DNA of 64,000 nt. Origin: Bacteroidaceae bacterium. GTDB taxonomy: Bacteria > Bacteroidota > Bacteroidia > Bacteroidales > Bacteroidaceae. A model generated the notes under the pieces. It ran no database searches. It saw only the letters and a program-made list of their open reading frames with translations, and was not told the DNA's origin. The position numbers were made by a program, and so were the translations under genes. Positions 9,366 to 16,997 of the stretch are shown piece by piece. The stretch lies in the NCBI GenBank assembly GCA_017416705.1, contig JAFQBG010000002.1, forward strand, positions 95,129 to 159,128, given 5' to 3'. Within the stretch, counting starts at the first letter, position 1. Every line of letters starts with the position of its first letter.

Positions 9366-11687
9366 ATGAAAAATTTTAAAGTCGGCATATTATTTCTGTT
9401 ACTGCTATGTTCCTGTTCCACAACAAAATACATAGAGCAAGGGGAGCAGCTATATACAGGTATAAAAGATATTGAATTTGTAGGAAAAGAGGAATATGCC
9501 TCGACACCTACGGGCGAGACAGCCATTGCCGAGATTGAGGCTGCGCTGTCGGCTGCACCCAACGCGTCGATAGCCGGTAGCGCAAGCATGCGCGGCATAC
9601 CGTTCCGACTATGGTGGTATAACGCATTCTACAAAAGCAAGAGCAAAATAGGCAAATGGTTTTTCAAGAATTTTGCCACAGCCCCTGTGCTTGTGTCGAA
9701 AGTAAACCCCGAGCTTCGCGCACGTGTAGCCACCAACATATTGGACTACTTCGGATATTTCAACGGCAAGGTCGAGTCGCAAATAATAACAAGCAACAAA
9801 AACCCCAAAAAGGCAAAAGTGGCATACAAAGTCACCTTGCACGAGCCATATCGCTTGGACAGCATAGCCTACTTGAAATTCAGCGAACGCGCCGACAGCA
9901 TTATAAAAGCCTCGTGGAACGACAGATTGCTAAAAAGCGGCGAACAATTCAACGTGCATAACCTTAGCGGCGAACGCGAACGCATAAACACCCTGTTGCG
10001 CGACAACGGATACTATTACAGCCAAACAGGCTACATAGAACTCCTTGCCGACACAATAAACAACCATGGGGAAATAGATTTGCGCATACAACCCACAAAC
10101 GGGCTTGCGGCGCACATAAAAAAACCATATACAATAGGCACTGTGAACATGCGCGTAATGGACAGCAACAGAGCACGCATGATGCGCAGCAGCAACAGAA
10201 CAGCCGACACGTTGCACATGCGACGTATGAACTATATATTCTATGGCAAAAAGCCCCCGGTGCGTCCCGGCGCACTCATGCGCAATATATTTTTGCGCAA
10301 CGGGCAGCTATACTCGCAAGAAGGACAGCAAAAGACATTGCAGCAGTTGAGCCAAATGAATATTTTCAGCAACGTCAATTTTTCATTCACACAAGAAGAA
10401 AACAGCGACACGCTGAACATGAACATAACAGCCATGCTCGACAAGCCATACGATTTCTCATTCGAGCTTAATGCAACGTCGAAAAGCAACAGCCAGATAG
10501 GCCCCGGCAGCAAGATAAGCCTTTCCAAGAAAAACATTTTCCGTGGCGGCGAAACGCTGAAACTAACCCTGCAAGGCTCCTACGAATGGCAAACCGACGG
10601 AAGTTTGGAGGGGCGTCAGGCAGTGATAAACTCATGGGAGATAGGCACCGATATATCCTTGACCTTCCCTCGACTGTTCTTCCCTATTGTGCATCGTCGG
10701 CATCTGCGTGTACCGGCATCGACATCGCTACGTATATATGCCGACCAAATGAACCGTTCGGGTTTCTTCAAAATGGTGCATGTAGGTGGAGAGGCCGCAT
10801 ACAAAATATATACAAAGCGCACCACAACACACACCGTCATACCGTTCAGACTGACATACGACATGTTGCAACGCACCACCGCCAAGTTCGACTCGCTTGC
10901 AGCGCACAACCGCTCCATCGCCAATAGTTTTCGCAATCAGTTTATCCCGGCCATGCAATACACCTTCACCTACGACAACGCACTCACGCAACATCGTAAC
11001 AAAACATGGTTGGAGCTATCGCTCACATCGTCGGGCAATATAACATCGTTGGCGTTCATGGCATTTGGCAAAAAATGGAACGAAAAAGACAAAAACATCA
11101 TTGGCAACCCCTATGCACAATTCATAAAACTCACAGCCGAGCTACGCCAACTATACCGCATAAGCAGCAAAAACCACATAGCCACGCGACTCATGGCAGG
11201 AGTCATAAAAAGCTATGGAAACTCCGAGTTTGCGCCATACAGCGAACAATTCTATGTTGGTGGAGCAAACAGCCTGCGTGCATTCACCGTGCGCAGCATA
11301 GGCCCGGGCAGCTACCACCCTGCCGAGGAGTCGCGCTACTCCTATCTGGACCAAACAGGAACATTTAAGTTAGAGGCCAATATAGAATATCGTTTCAACA
11401 TGTTCGGCGACCTTAATGGCGCACTGTTTGTTGATGCCGGCAACGTGTGGTTGCTGAAAAAAGAGGAGAACCGCCCCGGTGGAGAATTCAAGCTAAGCGA
11501 TTTTGGTCGTCAAATAGCGTTGAACACCGGATTTGGCCTCCGCTACGACCTACAATTCATGGTGTTGCGTTTGGATTTCGGAATAGCACTGCATGCCCCC
11601 TACGACACCGGCAAAAAGGGCTATTACAATATCCCCAGCTTTGGCAAAGGATTTGCTTGGCACTTTGCAATAGGCTATCCGTTCTAA
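9366..11687 (+). CDS. tamL: TamL, lipidated TamA/BamA-family outer-membrane protein
   Basis: A 773-residue protein of the Omp85 superfamily. It starts with a lipoprotein signal (LLLLCSCSTTKYI), so the N-terminus is probably lipidated; this distinguishes Bacteroidota TamL from proteobacterial TamA. POTRA-like modules occupy roughly residues 130-420. The C-terminal half is a 16-stranded barrel with the family segments FYVGGANSLRAF (substrate or lateral-gate region), TGFGLRYD and a closing strand ending GYPF. It would pair with TamB. The gene pair is likely one operon. A divergent repeat hairpin about 60 bp after the stop could end the transcript. Confidence 0.92.
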   Translation: MKNFKVGILFLLLLCSCSTTKYIEQGEQLYTGIKDIEFVGKEEYASTPTGETAIAEIEAALSAAPNASIAGSASMRGIPFRLWWYNAFYKSKSKIGKWFFKNFATAPVLVSKVNPELRARVATNILDYFGYFNGKVESQIITSNKNPKKAKVAYKVTLHEPYRLDSIAYLKFSERADSIIKASWNDRLLKSGEQFNVHNLSGERERINTLLRDNGYYYSQTGYIELLADTINNHGEIDLRIQPTNGLAAHIKKPYTIGTVNMRVMDSNRARMMRSSNRTADTLHMRRMNYIFYGKKPPVRPGALMRNIFLRNGQLYSQEGQQKTLQQLSQMNIFSNVNFSFTQEENSDTLNMNITAMLDKPYDFSFELNATSKSNSQIGPGSKISLSKKNIFRGGETLKLTLQGSYEWQTDGSLEGRQAVINSWEIGTDISLTFPRLFFPIVHRRHLRVPASTSLRIYADQMNRSGFFKMVHVGGEAAYKIYTKRTTTHTVIPFRLTYDMLQRTTAKFDSLAAHNRSIANSFRNQFIPAMQYTFTYDNALTQHRNKTWLELSLTSSGNITSLAFMAFGKKWNEKDKNIIGNPYAQFIKLTAELRQLYRISSKNHIATRLMAGVIKSYGNSEFAPYSEQFYVGGANSLRAFTVRSIGPGSYHPAEESRYSYLDQTGTFKLEANIEYRFNMFGDLNGALFVDAGNVWLLKKEENRPGGEFKLSDFGRQIALNTGFGLRYDLQFMVLRLDFGIALHAPYDTGKKGYYNIPSFGKGFAWHFAIGYPF

Positions 11688-11745
11688 ATTCCATATATAC
11701 ACAAACAAAGCACCTGCCCACTCATTAAGTTCTACGATATTACAA

Positions 11746-11824
11746 AACAAGCGAGCGAGATAAACAAAGCTCGCTTTATTATTTCACAGCAAGCGCAGTA
11801 TATATTCGCGGTTTACAGCAAATA
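11746..11824 (+). repeat. Divergent single copy of the GCGAGCG hairpin repeat
   Basis: The stretch 11746-11798 begins AACAAGCGAGCG and ends CAGCAAGCGCAG, like the units in the three arrays of this window. Its interior is different: AGCGAG and CTCGCT can pair and are followed by a T-rich run, giving a terminator-like shape after tamL. The following TATATTCGCGG...CAGCAAA matches the linker pattern TTC-arm-loop-arm-AAA with arms GC/GC. It points the same way as the downstream gene, the reverse of the array copies. The call is by pattern only. Confidence 0.55.
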
Positions 11825-11870
11825 TTTAAAAAAAATAAAAAAATAATTATCCTTTTAGAAACAAATTATA

Positions 11871-11878
11871 TACCTTTG
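11871..11878 (+). promoter_or_regulatory. -7 box of the nucleotidyltransferase gene
   Basis: A perfect TACCTTTG 69 bp before the start codon, giving a leader of about 60 nt. The upstream element is weak (TTTT near 11853). The A-rich tract at 11827-11845 could act as an UP-like element. Confidence 0.6.
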
Positions 11879-11947
11879 CCAAATAGGGGTTATTAGGTCC
11901 GCTTTTTAAACGAATAAACTACTTTAACTTTAAATAAAAACAACATT

Positions 11948-12853
11948 ATGAAACCTACACTTTTTGTTTTGGCAGCCGGAATGGGCAGCCGTTATGGTGG
12001 ATTGAAACAGCTCGACGGTCTGGGCCCCAATGGCGAGACCATCATGGACTATTCAATTTTTGACGCCATCAGAGGCGGATTTGGCAAATTGGTATTTGTT
12101 ATTCGCAAGGACTTTGAGCAGGATTTCCGCGACAAAGTTTTGAGTAAATACGAGGGTCACATACCCACAGAACTCGTATTCCAAGCCATAGACAACCTGC
12201 CCGAAGGATTTACTGCACCGGCAGAGCGCACAAAGCCATGGGGCACAAACCACGCCGTACTCATGGGTAAGGATGTTATTAAAGAGCCCTTCGCTGTTAT
12301 AAACGCCGACGACTTCTACGGACGCGACGCATTCGCCGTAATGGGTAAATGGCTTAGCGACCTGCCCGAAGGCAGCACAGGCAAATACAGCATGGTAGGT
12401 TTCCGTATCTGCAATACACTGAGCGAGAATGGCAGCGTGGCACGCGGTATATGCGAGAAAAACGAGCAGAACATGTTGACAGGCGTTGTTGAGCGCACCG
12501 AGATTATGCGTGTAGATGGCCCCATCTGCTACAAAGACGAAGAGGGAGCATGGCAGCCCGTTGGCGAGGAGACACCCGTATCGATGAACTTCTGGGGCTT
12601 CACACCCGACTACTTCAAATATTCCGAGGAGCAGTTCATCGACTTCCTGAAAGAGAATGCCGACAAGCCCAAAGCAGAATATTTCATCCCCTTGGTTGTC
12701 AATAACTTGACAACTACCGGCAAAGCAAGCTGCGAAGTTCTGGACACTACTGCAAAATGGTTTGGTGTGACATACGCAGCCGACCGTCCTGCAACAGTCG
12801 AGAAAATACAATCGCTTGTAGATGCAGGCGAATATCCCGAAAAACTATTCTGA
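11948..12853 (+). CDS. Sugar-phosphate nucleotidyltransferase family protein
   Basis: A 301-residue protein of the NTP-transferase fold. The signature is at the extreme N-terminus: LAAGMGSRYGGLKQLDGLGPNGE, whose G-x-G-x-R and Lys bind the nucleotide and phosphate; a metal-binding acidic pair is seen in VINADDFYG near residue 118. The family transfers a nucleotidyl group to a sugar phosphate. Related Bacteroidales genes often sit beside an aminoglycoside-phosphotransferase-like sugar kinase, as in AmgK/MurU cell-wall recycling, but here the gene stands alone between its own promoter and terminator. The substrate cannot be told from sequence. Confidence 0.8.
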   Translation: MKPTLFVLAAGMGSRYGGLKQLDGLGPNGETIMDYSIFDAIRGGFGKLVFVIRKDFEQDFRDKVLSKYEGHIPTELVFQAIDNLPEGFTAPAERTKPWGTNHAVLMGKDVIKEPFAVINADDFYGRDAFAVMGKWLSDLPEGSTGKYSMVGFRICNTLSENGSVARGICEKNEQNMLTGVVERTEIMRVDGPICYKDEEGAWQPVGEETPVSMNFWGFTPDYFKYSEEQFIDFLKENADKPKAEYFIPLVVNNLTTTGKASCEVLDTTAKWFGVTYAADRPATVEKIQSLVDAGEYPEKLF

Positions 12854-12864
12854 TAGCGGATATT

Positions 12865-12908
12865 TATAAATGATAAAGGCGACCAATAGGTCGCCTTTAT
12901 CATTTATA
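12865..12908 (+). terminator. Terminator after the nucleotidyltransferase gene
   Basis: Perfect stem of 20 nt (12865-12884 and 12889-12908) around AATA, starting 12 bp after the stop codon. The GC core GGCGACC/GGTCGCC is followed by a T-rich 3' arm. Confidence 0.85.
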
Positions 12909-13024
12909 TATCCCCCCAAAAAAGCCGTTTCGTATCCCTGCATTGTGACACAATGCAATGTTTTTACCCACAGACACGTCACAGGAGAACTTTTAATTTA
13001 TTTATAGACAATAATAACTAACAA

Positions 13025-13058
13025 GAGGCCGGGTCAAAAGTAATTTTGGCTCGGCCTC
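13025..13058 (-). terminator. Terminator of the leftward lipoprotein gene
   Basis: Imperfect inverted repeat with arms GAGGCCGGGTCAAAA and TTTTGGCTCGGCCTC and two mismatches, 50 bp beyond the stop of the gene at 13108. On the minus strand the stem is followed by TTGTTAGTTATT. Confidence 0.6.
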
Positions 13059-13107
13059 ATTTGTTTTGCGGTTGAGAAACAGCTACTCTATATAGCTATT
13101 TGAACTA

Positions 13108-14157
13108 TCAATCGTTTTTCATCATCAATTTGGCTTTTGCGGCAGGTGACTGAGGTATCATTCTACGTTGATACATAGGCTCGGCCTCGTCGTAGTTATC
13201 GTTGTTGTCATCCACTTCGATGCCCTCGTTTATTTCGAATTCCATAACAATGGTGCGGTCGCCCCTACTTGCATCTGCTTCATAGTAACCACGAAGAGGA
13301 TTTACACCCTCGGGCAGCATATTTTTAACCAATTCGCCTTTGTAACGTACTTGCAATGAATAGTTTACAGGAACGCTGTAATCGCAATTCGCATATAGGT
13401 TAACAATAACAGTGTATTTACCTTTCTGCACATATTCGAACGGTATGGATATGTTTTCGTTGTTCAAGTTATCGATGCTGCAACCGGGATTTGAGTCGTG
13501 GTCCAAGCCAAAAAGTTTCTCCCAAGAATCTGTTTCTTCGTTGTAGCCCTCGTCGCCTCTGTCACGATAATAAATCTCACGACCACTTGGCATTATCAAG
13601 TGCAAATCGACATCCTTAGGTTGGTCGAATACAAGATTTATGAGAAGGTCGCCGGCAAGACTCTCGACATGAGTGATTTCTTGTGTGTATTTGGGTGTTA
13701 TATAGCCCTCTACGGTAACACCGCTGATGACAAGCACAAAATTATCGCCCAAATCGACACTGTAATAAACAGGAATGGAGTAGGTGAAATATTGTGCACC
13801 CGCATCGGCTCTTGTGGCTTCGTTAACTGCCATGAAATCGTAGTAACCTTCCACACCCTCAACGGCAACATAGAAACGTTCGTATTCTACGGGCGAAGAT
13901 ATTGTAATGAAGTTTCCACCGTTGCTCAGAGCTTGGTCGTTACAATGTACTCCTTGCAAGGCATCGCTTGTTGTACTCTCGGGCATTTCACCGGAAACAA
14001 ATTCTGCATTCTCGATAGTGAAATACTCTTTCTCGATGGGATTGGCAGGAGGATTACCGTCGCCGTCGCCATCGTCATCGCTACTGCATGCTGTGAACGC
14101 AAAAGCAGCAAAAGCAGCACATAGCATTGTGCCTAAGAATCGCAAATTTCTTTTCAT
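13108..14157 (-). CDS. Secreted lipoprotein with a YfaP-like (DUF2135-type) domain
   Basis: A 349-residue lipoprotein with signal peptide and lipobox (AFAFTACSSDDDGDG). The acidic SDDDGD stretch after the cysteine resembles a surface-export signal of Bacteroidetes lipoproteins. Residues about 180-265 contain DVDLHLIMPSGREIYY followed by LDHDSNPGCSIDN, the pattern of DUF2135/YfaP-type beta-sandwich domains that have calcium-binding-like acidic loops. The N-terminal half is not recognised. No enzyme motifs are visible. It lies downstream of the beta-barrel gene on the same strand but after a terminator, so expression may be separate. Function is unknown; cell-surface location is an inference from the signal. 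Confidence 0.75.
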   Translation of the reverse strand: MKRNLRFLGTMLCAAFAAFAFTACSSDDDGDGDGNPPANPIEKEYFTIENAEFVSGEMPESTTSDALQGVHCNDQALSNGGNFITISSPVEYERFYVAVEGVEGYYDFMAVNEATRADAGAQYFTYSIPVYYSVDLGDNFVLVISGVTVEGYITPKYTQEITHVESLAGDLLINLVFDQPKDVDLHLIMPSGREIYYRDRGDEGYNEETDSWEKLFGLDHDSNPGCSIDNLNNENISIPFEYVQKGKYTVIVNLYANCDYSVPVNYSLQVRYKGELVKNMLPEGVNPLRGYYEADASRGDRTIVMEFEINEGIEVDDNNDNYDEAEPMYQRRMIPQSPAAKAKLMMKND

Positions 14158-14260
14158 AAGTGATTTGTTTTAGGTTAATTAGTGTTTTATAATGTATATA
14201 CAGATATTTTTTCAGTAGTTGTTGTGTATGTTATTTTCTGGAAAATGCTTCTAATAAAAA

Positions 14261-14282
14261 GGGAGCATCCTATGATGCTCCC
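14261..14282 (-). terminator. Terminator of the beta-barrel gene
   Basis: On the minus strand a GGGAGCATC/GATGCTCCC stem is followed by CTTTTTATT. It lies 22 bp past the stop of the gene at 14305. Confidence 0.8.
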
Positions 14283-14304
14283 CAAATAACACCAAATAAT
14301 TACA

Positions 14305-14871
14305 TTAGAAGTTGTAGCCCAATGTGATAGTCCACATTTTGCTCTTGCAGTCTTCTGCTATCTCGTTAAGGTCGAGACCATATTTAACACCAAGATTGAA
14401 GTTTTTGTAGTTAGCAGTTGTACCTACGTGCAAGCCATAGTTGAAACGCTCCCACTCTTCGCCAATTTCTTCCTCGTCGAAGATATCGAGATCACCCATT
14501 TTACCGCTGAGGTTACCACGGAAGTAAACACCTACGTTAGGATAGATAGACCAATCGTCGTTGATAGCCCATTTGTAACCAATGCTTACGGGAACTTGGA
14601 GTGACCACATTTTCAGTTTAACGCCATCTACAACGTCGCCGTTAACCCAAAGGAGTTCGCCACCTACCTCGACAAACAAAGGAAGGTTCTCGGTGATAGC
14701 AAAGCTATGAACATAGCCGGCTGAAAGAGCCATAACAGCATCGGCACCGTCAGCGCCACAATCATACGAATTGTAACCTACTCTTACGCCTTTCCATGCG
14801 TCAGCCTGAGCATAAACAGCAGATGCCATAACCATGAGGCAAACTGCCAAAATTGTCTTAATGCTTTTCAT
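14305..14871 (-). CDS. Small outer-membrane beta-barrel protein
   Basis: A 188-residue protein with a cleavable signal peptide (ending SAVYAQ). The mature chain alternates hydrophobic and polar residues in short strands and ends in an aromatic residue after TITLGYNF, the closing-strand signature of outer-membrane barrels. Length and pattern fit an eight-stranded OmpX/PorT-like barrel (outer membrane protein beta-barrel domain). Such proteins are abundant in Bacteroidales and mostly uncharacterised. The leader RNA is about 100 nt. Confidence 0.75.
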   Translation of the reverse strand: MKSIKTILAVCLMVMASAVYAQADAWKGVRVGYNSYDCGADGADAVMALSAGYVHSFAITENLPLFVEVGGELLWVNGDVVDGVKLKMWSLQVPVSIGYKWAINDDWSIYPNVGVYFRGNLSGKMGDLDIFDEEEIGEEWERFNYGLHVGTTANYKNFNLGVKYGLDLNEIAEDCKSKMWTITLGYNF

Positions 14872-14978
14872 AAGATTAGAATTTAATTAATAATTAAATA
14901 GTTATATAAAAGATTGAAAAAAAGAGTTTTCTTCTATAAGCGGTTCCTGTTTAAAAATTTTTATTAATTCGTCTGTTG

Positions 14979-15007
14979 CAAATGTACAGATGTTATTAAT
15001 TTTACAA
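14979..15007 (-). promoter_or_regulatory. Promoter of the beta-barrel gene
   Basis: On the minus strand a perfect -7 box TACATTTG (14979-14986) and TTG (15005-15007), spacer 18 bp. The gap to the next gene at 15184 (15008-15183) shows nothing else I can support. Confidence 0.65.
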
Positions 15008-15183
15008 CACCTACATGCGTCGAAGAAGAAGACACTTTCGTCGAAAAACACGACAAACAAACAGGGATGTTGTTTTTGCATGCAGAGGCATAGAAGCGCA
15101 TGCCCGCCTTAGCAGTTGAAAATCAAGAATTTGAACAGGCACCAAGGGGCTGTATGGAATTTACGGTATCTGTTTTGTCCGTA

Positions 15184-15528
15184 TTATAATCCCAATTTTT
15201 CGTCTATGCGTTCTTTAAGAATTTTTATCAATTCCTTTGGCAGGTGCGACAAATCGATATCGCCATTCTTCAATGGCAACTGAATGAAAGGGATGTCGTT
15301 GACATCGTTGCCCATTCCCAAATAGACTTCGGCTAAAAAATTATATTCAAGGACTTCGGATACGAGGATTAGACGCTCCACGTCTATGCTTTTGCTATTG
15401 AACAGATGATACAGCGATGTGCGGGCACAGTTTATGCGACGTGCAAACTCGGTGTATGAGAGCCCTTTCTCATCGACTTTCTGTTGTATGAGACGACCTA
15501 TAAATACGTTTTTAATGCTATTGTTCAT
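15184..15528 (-). CDS. XRE-like helix-turn-helix regulator
   Basis: A 114-residue protein starting MNNSIKNVFIG at 15528; the frame extends 15 codons upstream without family character. Residues about 20-65 form a Cro/C1-type helix-turn-helix, with the recognition helix around CARTSLYHLFNSKSIDVERL. The C-terminal tail (residues about 70-114) is short and acidic or lysine-rich, with no ligand domain. In Bacteroidales, proteins of this size are small DNA-binding regulators of unknown target. It stands alone beside a long inverted repeat that could be its operator or an unrelated element. Confidence 0.75.
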   Translation of the reverse strand: MNNSIKNVFIGRLIQQKVDEKGLSYTEFARRINCARTSLYHLFNSKSIDVERLILVSEVLEYNFLAEVYLGMGNDVNDIPFIQLPLKNGDIDLSHLPKELIKILKERIDEKLGL

Positions 15529-15599
15529 TGTTTTGCAAGCCGCTATATATGGCTGCCGTCCACTCGCAGGCAATATTCTTAAAAACGCGAAAGCGTGAG

Positions 15600-15800
15600 G
15601 ACCGTATTGCTGTTCATTCTAAAACGAGGTATCGCCAAACACCTAAACAGGAAAATGAACCATAATAGCCCCACGCCGGTCATATATACATATACGCAAA
15701 CCATTTGGTTTACATGTACATGCAACCCAAGGAGCATTACGCTGTTCCACCCTGTTTTTCGAAATTTTGGCGATTTTCGTTTTAAGGTAAAAGCATAACG
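15600..15800. repeat. Long imperfect inverted repeat, about 200 bp
   Basis: Sequence 15617-15639 (TAAAACGA...TCGCCAAA) is matched on the other strand by 15765-15785 (TTTGGCGA...TCGTTTTA). Weaker similarity continues outward (CGTATTGCT versus CGTTATGCT) and inward (AAACAGG versus CCTGTTT), down to a central AAACCATTTGGTTT near 15700. RNA from either strand would fold into one long irregular hairpin. This symmetry explains the open but meaningless frames on both strands here. A decayed MITE, a small RNA gene or a regulatory site are all possible. Confidence 0.5.
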
Positions 15801-15822
15801 CCTTCGCACACACTAAAAAAGT

Positions 15823-15857
15823 GCAGCAAGCAACACATATACTTGTTTGCTTGCTGC
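15823..15857 (-). terminator. Terminator of the leucine-rich repeat gene
   Basis: GCAGCAAGCAA and TTGCTTGCTGC form a perfect 11-bp stem. On the minus strand it is followed by ACTTTTTTAG, 46 bp past the stop at 15903. Confidence 0.8.
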
Positions 15858-15902
15858 AAAGTTACGATTTAGAACGTTTCAAAACAAATTTGCCATTGTT
15901 TT

Positions 15903-16871
15903 TTACGCCGTTCCCTGCTCTATGATATTATGGAATTGTTCCCATATACGGGCGAAACCATATTCGCCGACACAACCTACGGGTACAGATAATATTGTTT
16001 TGGAATATACGGCGGAATCGGCAATATGGCCCTTGCACATGGGGGCTGCCGAAGCCTCGACCGATAATTCTGCAAGCGCGGTACAATTACGGAAGGCCTG
16101 CTCCTCGACCGACACCACCGACGCGGGCAATGCCAGACTGACCAACGATGTGCAATCGTAGAAAGCCCCATAGCCAATGTTAAGGACCGCATTGTGCAGT
16201 ACAACAGAAGACAACGATGTGCATTTTGCCAACAGCCCCTGCTCGACGATATTCACATGGGGAGGCATGACAAATTCACGCAGCGCGGCACACTCCCAAA
16301 AGAGCCCTTTCCCCAATGATTTGATGCTGCTTGGCAGGAGAACGCGTTGCAACATGCTACACCCGCGAAAAGCCCAACTGCCGATATGTGTAACACTCGA
16401 CGGTATATTGATATCTACCAACGAGCAACAACCGCAAAAGGCATACTCGCCTATGCCATCGATGCCGTCGGGGAGCGTCACTGTGGCAAGCGACGAGCAA
16501 CCATCGAAGAGCGAGGCCTCGACCGACACCAATAGTTCGGGCAGTTCCATTTGCTCCAATGAAGAGCACCCGGCAAAGGCCTCGTGCCCCATGAGCATCA
16601 CATGGCATCCCGGCTGCACATGCACCAAACTGCTGCATGCCTTGAAAGCCGCAGCGCCTATTGCACGAACCTCATTGCCTATGACCACCCCTTGCAACGC
16701 CGTAGAACAAGCAAAGGCCTCGGGCGCAATGGCCGTCACATTGTAGCAGACACCCTCGTGTATTATACTATCGGGTATTGTAACCATGCCCGAGTAGTTG
16801 CCCTTTGCAACGGCGGCACAGCGGTCGCTTTCAGATATTTCGTAATTAATTCCGTCGATAGAAACAATCAT
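15903..16871 (-). CDS. BspA-like leucine-rich repeat protein without export signal
   Basis: A 322-residue protein built of about eleven repeats of roughly 23 residues, each with the pattern I-x-x-x-A-F-x-x-C-x-x-L-x-x-V-x-L-P (for example IGEYAFCGCCSLVDINIP). This is the LRR_5 class found in BspA surface proteins. Most members carry a signal peptide and a sorting domain, but this one begins MIVSIDGINYEIS and has neither, so a cytoplasmic place is suggested. It is cysteine-rich through the repeats, and the last repeats end in VPVGCVGEYGFARIWEQF. The function of such intracellular LRR proteins is unknown; protein binding is the usual guess. Confidence 0.85.
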   Translation of the reverse strand: MIVSIDGINYEISESDRCAAVAKGNYSGMVTIPDSIIHEGVCYNVTAIAPEAFACSTALQGVVIGNEVRAIGAAAFKACSSLVHVQPGCHVMLMGHEAFAGCSSLEQMELPELLVSVEASLFDGCSSLATVTLPDGIDGIGEYAFCGCCSLVDINIPSSVTHIGSWAFRGCSMLQRVLLPSSIKSLGKGLFWECAALREFVMPPHVNIVEQGLLAKCTSLSSVVLHNAVLNIGYGAFYDCTSLVSLALPASVVSVEEQAFRNCTALAELSVEASAAPMCKGHIADSAVYSKTILSVPVGCVGEYGFARIWEQFHNIIEQGTA

Positions 16872-16911
16872 AAAAAAAGTTTTTGCGAATATAATGCAAA
16901 ATATTCACATC

Positions 16912-16942
16912 TTGCATATATCGGTAAAAAAGAGTAACTTCG
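16912..16942 (+). promoter_or_regulatory. Promoter of the ABC-F gene
   Basis: TTG at 16912-16914, spacer 20 bp, near-consensus -7 box TAACTTCG at 16935-16942. Leader of about 50 nt. Confidence 0.6.
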
Positions 16943-16997
16943 CCCCAACGATTTAAAAAGAAACTATTTGGGTTATATATAGCTAAATTTTTACAAA

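Noticed and set aside
15579-15809. Open reading frames on both strands between the XRE and LRR genes
   Set aside because: They arise from the symmetry of the long inverted repeat and have no protein-like composition.
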